This document shows, in pieces, positions 5,110-5,186 of a DNA stretch of 5,186 nt (position 1 is the first letter of the stretch; each line of letters opens with the position of its first letter). Location of the stretch: positions 1-5,186 of the forward strand of contig JALQVB010000065.1 in NCBI GenBank assembly GCA_023260495.1. The letters run 5' to 3'. Made by a program: the position numbers and the translations under genes. This DNA comes from Aquiluna sp. (GTDB lineage: Bacteria > Actinomycetota > Actinomycetes > Actinomycetales > Microbacteriaceae). The notes under the pieces are model-generated. The model saw nothing but the letters and a program-made list of their open reading frames with translations. It was not told the DNA's origin and made no database searches.

Positions 5110-5186
5110 ATGTCCTATGACGAAGTTGTTCTGGAGGCTGGTCAACTTGCCCCGGCATTTTCAGCCCCAAACCAAGACGGTCAGCT
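5110..5186 (+). CDS. Second Bcp/PrxQ-like peroxiredoxin, N-terminal part (cut by window end)
   Basis: The ATG at 5110 opens a frame that runs off the window after 25 complete codons. The visible residues contain LEAGQLAPAFSAPNQDGQ, which aligns with LEVGTSAPQFTLKNQDEQ at the start of the complete Bcp protein in this window: the same spacing of Leu-Glu-x-Gly, Ala-Pro-x-Phe and Asn-Gln-Asp. This is the start of the AhpC/TSA-type thioredoxin fold. The peroxidatic cysteine would lie about 25 residues further on and cannot be seen, so Bcp, AhpE-like or another redoxin remain possible. A strong Shine-Dalgarno, GGAAGGGG, lies 7 nt upstream. The gene diverges from tRNA-Lys across 126 bp. Confidence 0.75.
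   Translation, partial: MSYDEVVLEAGQLAPAFSAPNQDGQ

Overview
This 5.2-kb window looks like ordinary chromosomal DNA from a streamlined actinobacterium, most likely a Microbacteriaceae-type organism of moderate GC content. The basis is protein style (MetZ, MalY/PatB, LysE/ArgO, DUF2087), frequent GTG/TTG starts, and very tight packing with overlapping genes and almost no spacer DNA. The lineage is an inference from gene style; no marker gene settles it. I see no insertion sequence, phage gene, CRISPR array or defence system.

Layout: the left end holds the 3' end of metZ (O-succinylhomoserine sulfhydrylase, + strand). It runs tail-to-tail, with a 12-nt overlap, into a MalY/PatB-type C-S lyase/aminotransferase on the - strand, which probably shares a transcript with an upstream LysE/ArgO-type amino-acid exporter 20 nt away. 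A single + strand gene, bcp (thiol peroxidase), follows; it diverges from the exporter across a 74-nt gap and shares its stop tetranucleotide CTAG with the next - strand gene.

From about 4983 down to 2607 everything is on the - strand: tRNA-Lys(CUU), an isochorismatase-family hydrolase, a DUF2087 protein, a D-2-hydroxyacid dehydrogenase and an RhtB/LysE-type exporter. The four protein genes overlap by 4, 11 and 1 nt, so they are almost certainly one translationally coupled operon; the tRNA lies only 25 nt upstream and may be on the same transcript. At the right edge, diverging from the tRNA, a second Bcp-like peroxiredoxin begins and is cut by the window end.

How it fits together: metZ, the C-S lyase and the ArgO-like exporter form a plausible sulfur-amino-acid/amino-acid homeostasis block. 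The four-gene operon has a small-molecule amidase/hydrolase, a 2-oxoacid reductase and an amino-acid exporter, but its substrate cannot be read from sequence. The more unusual signals are small: a Shine-Dalgarno placed in a hairpin loop before the second peroxiredoxin, an inverted repeat bracketing the tRNA-Lys -10 element and complementary to the tRNA 5' acceptor strand, a G1-U72 wobble in that tRNA, and a perfect 12-bp palindrome abutting the bcp start codon.
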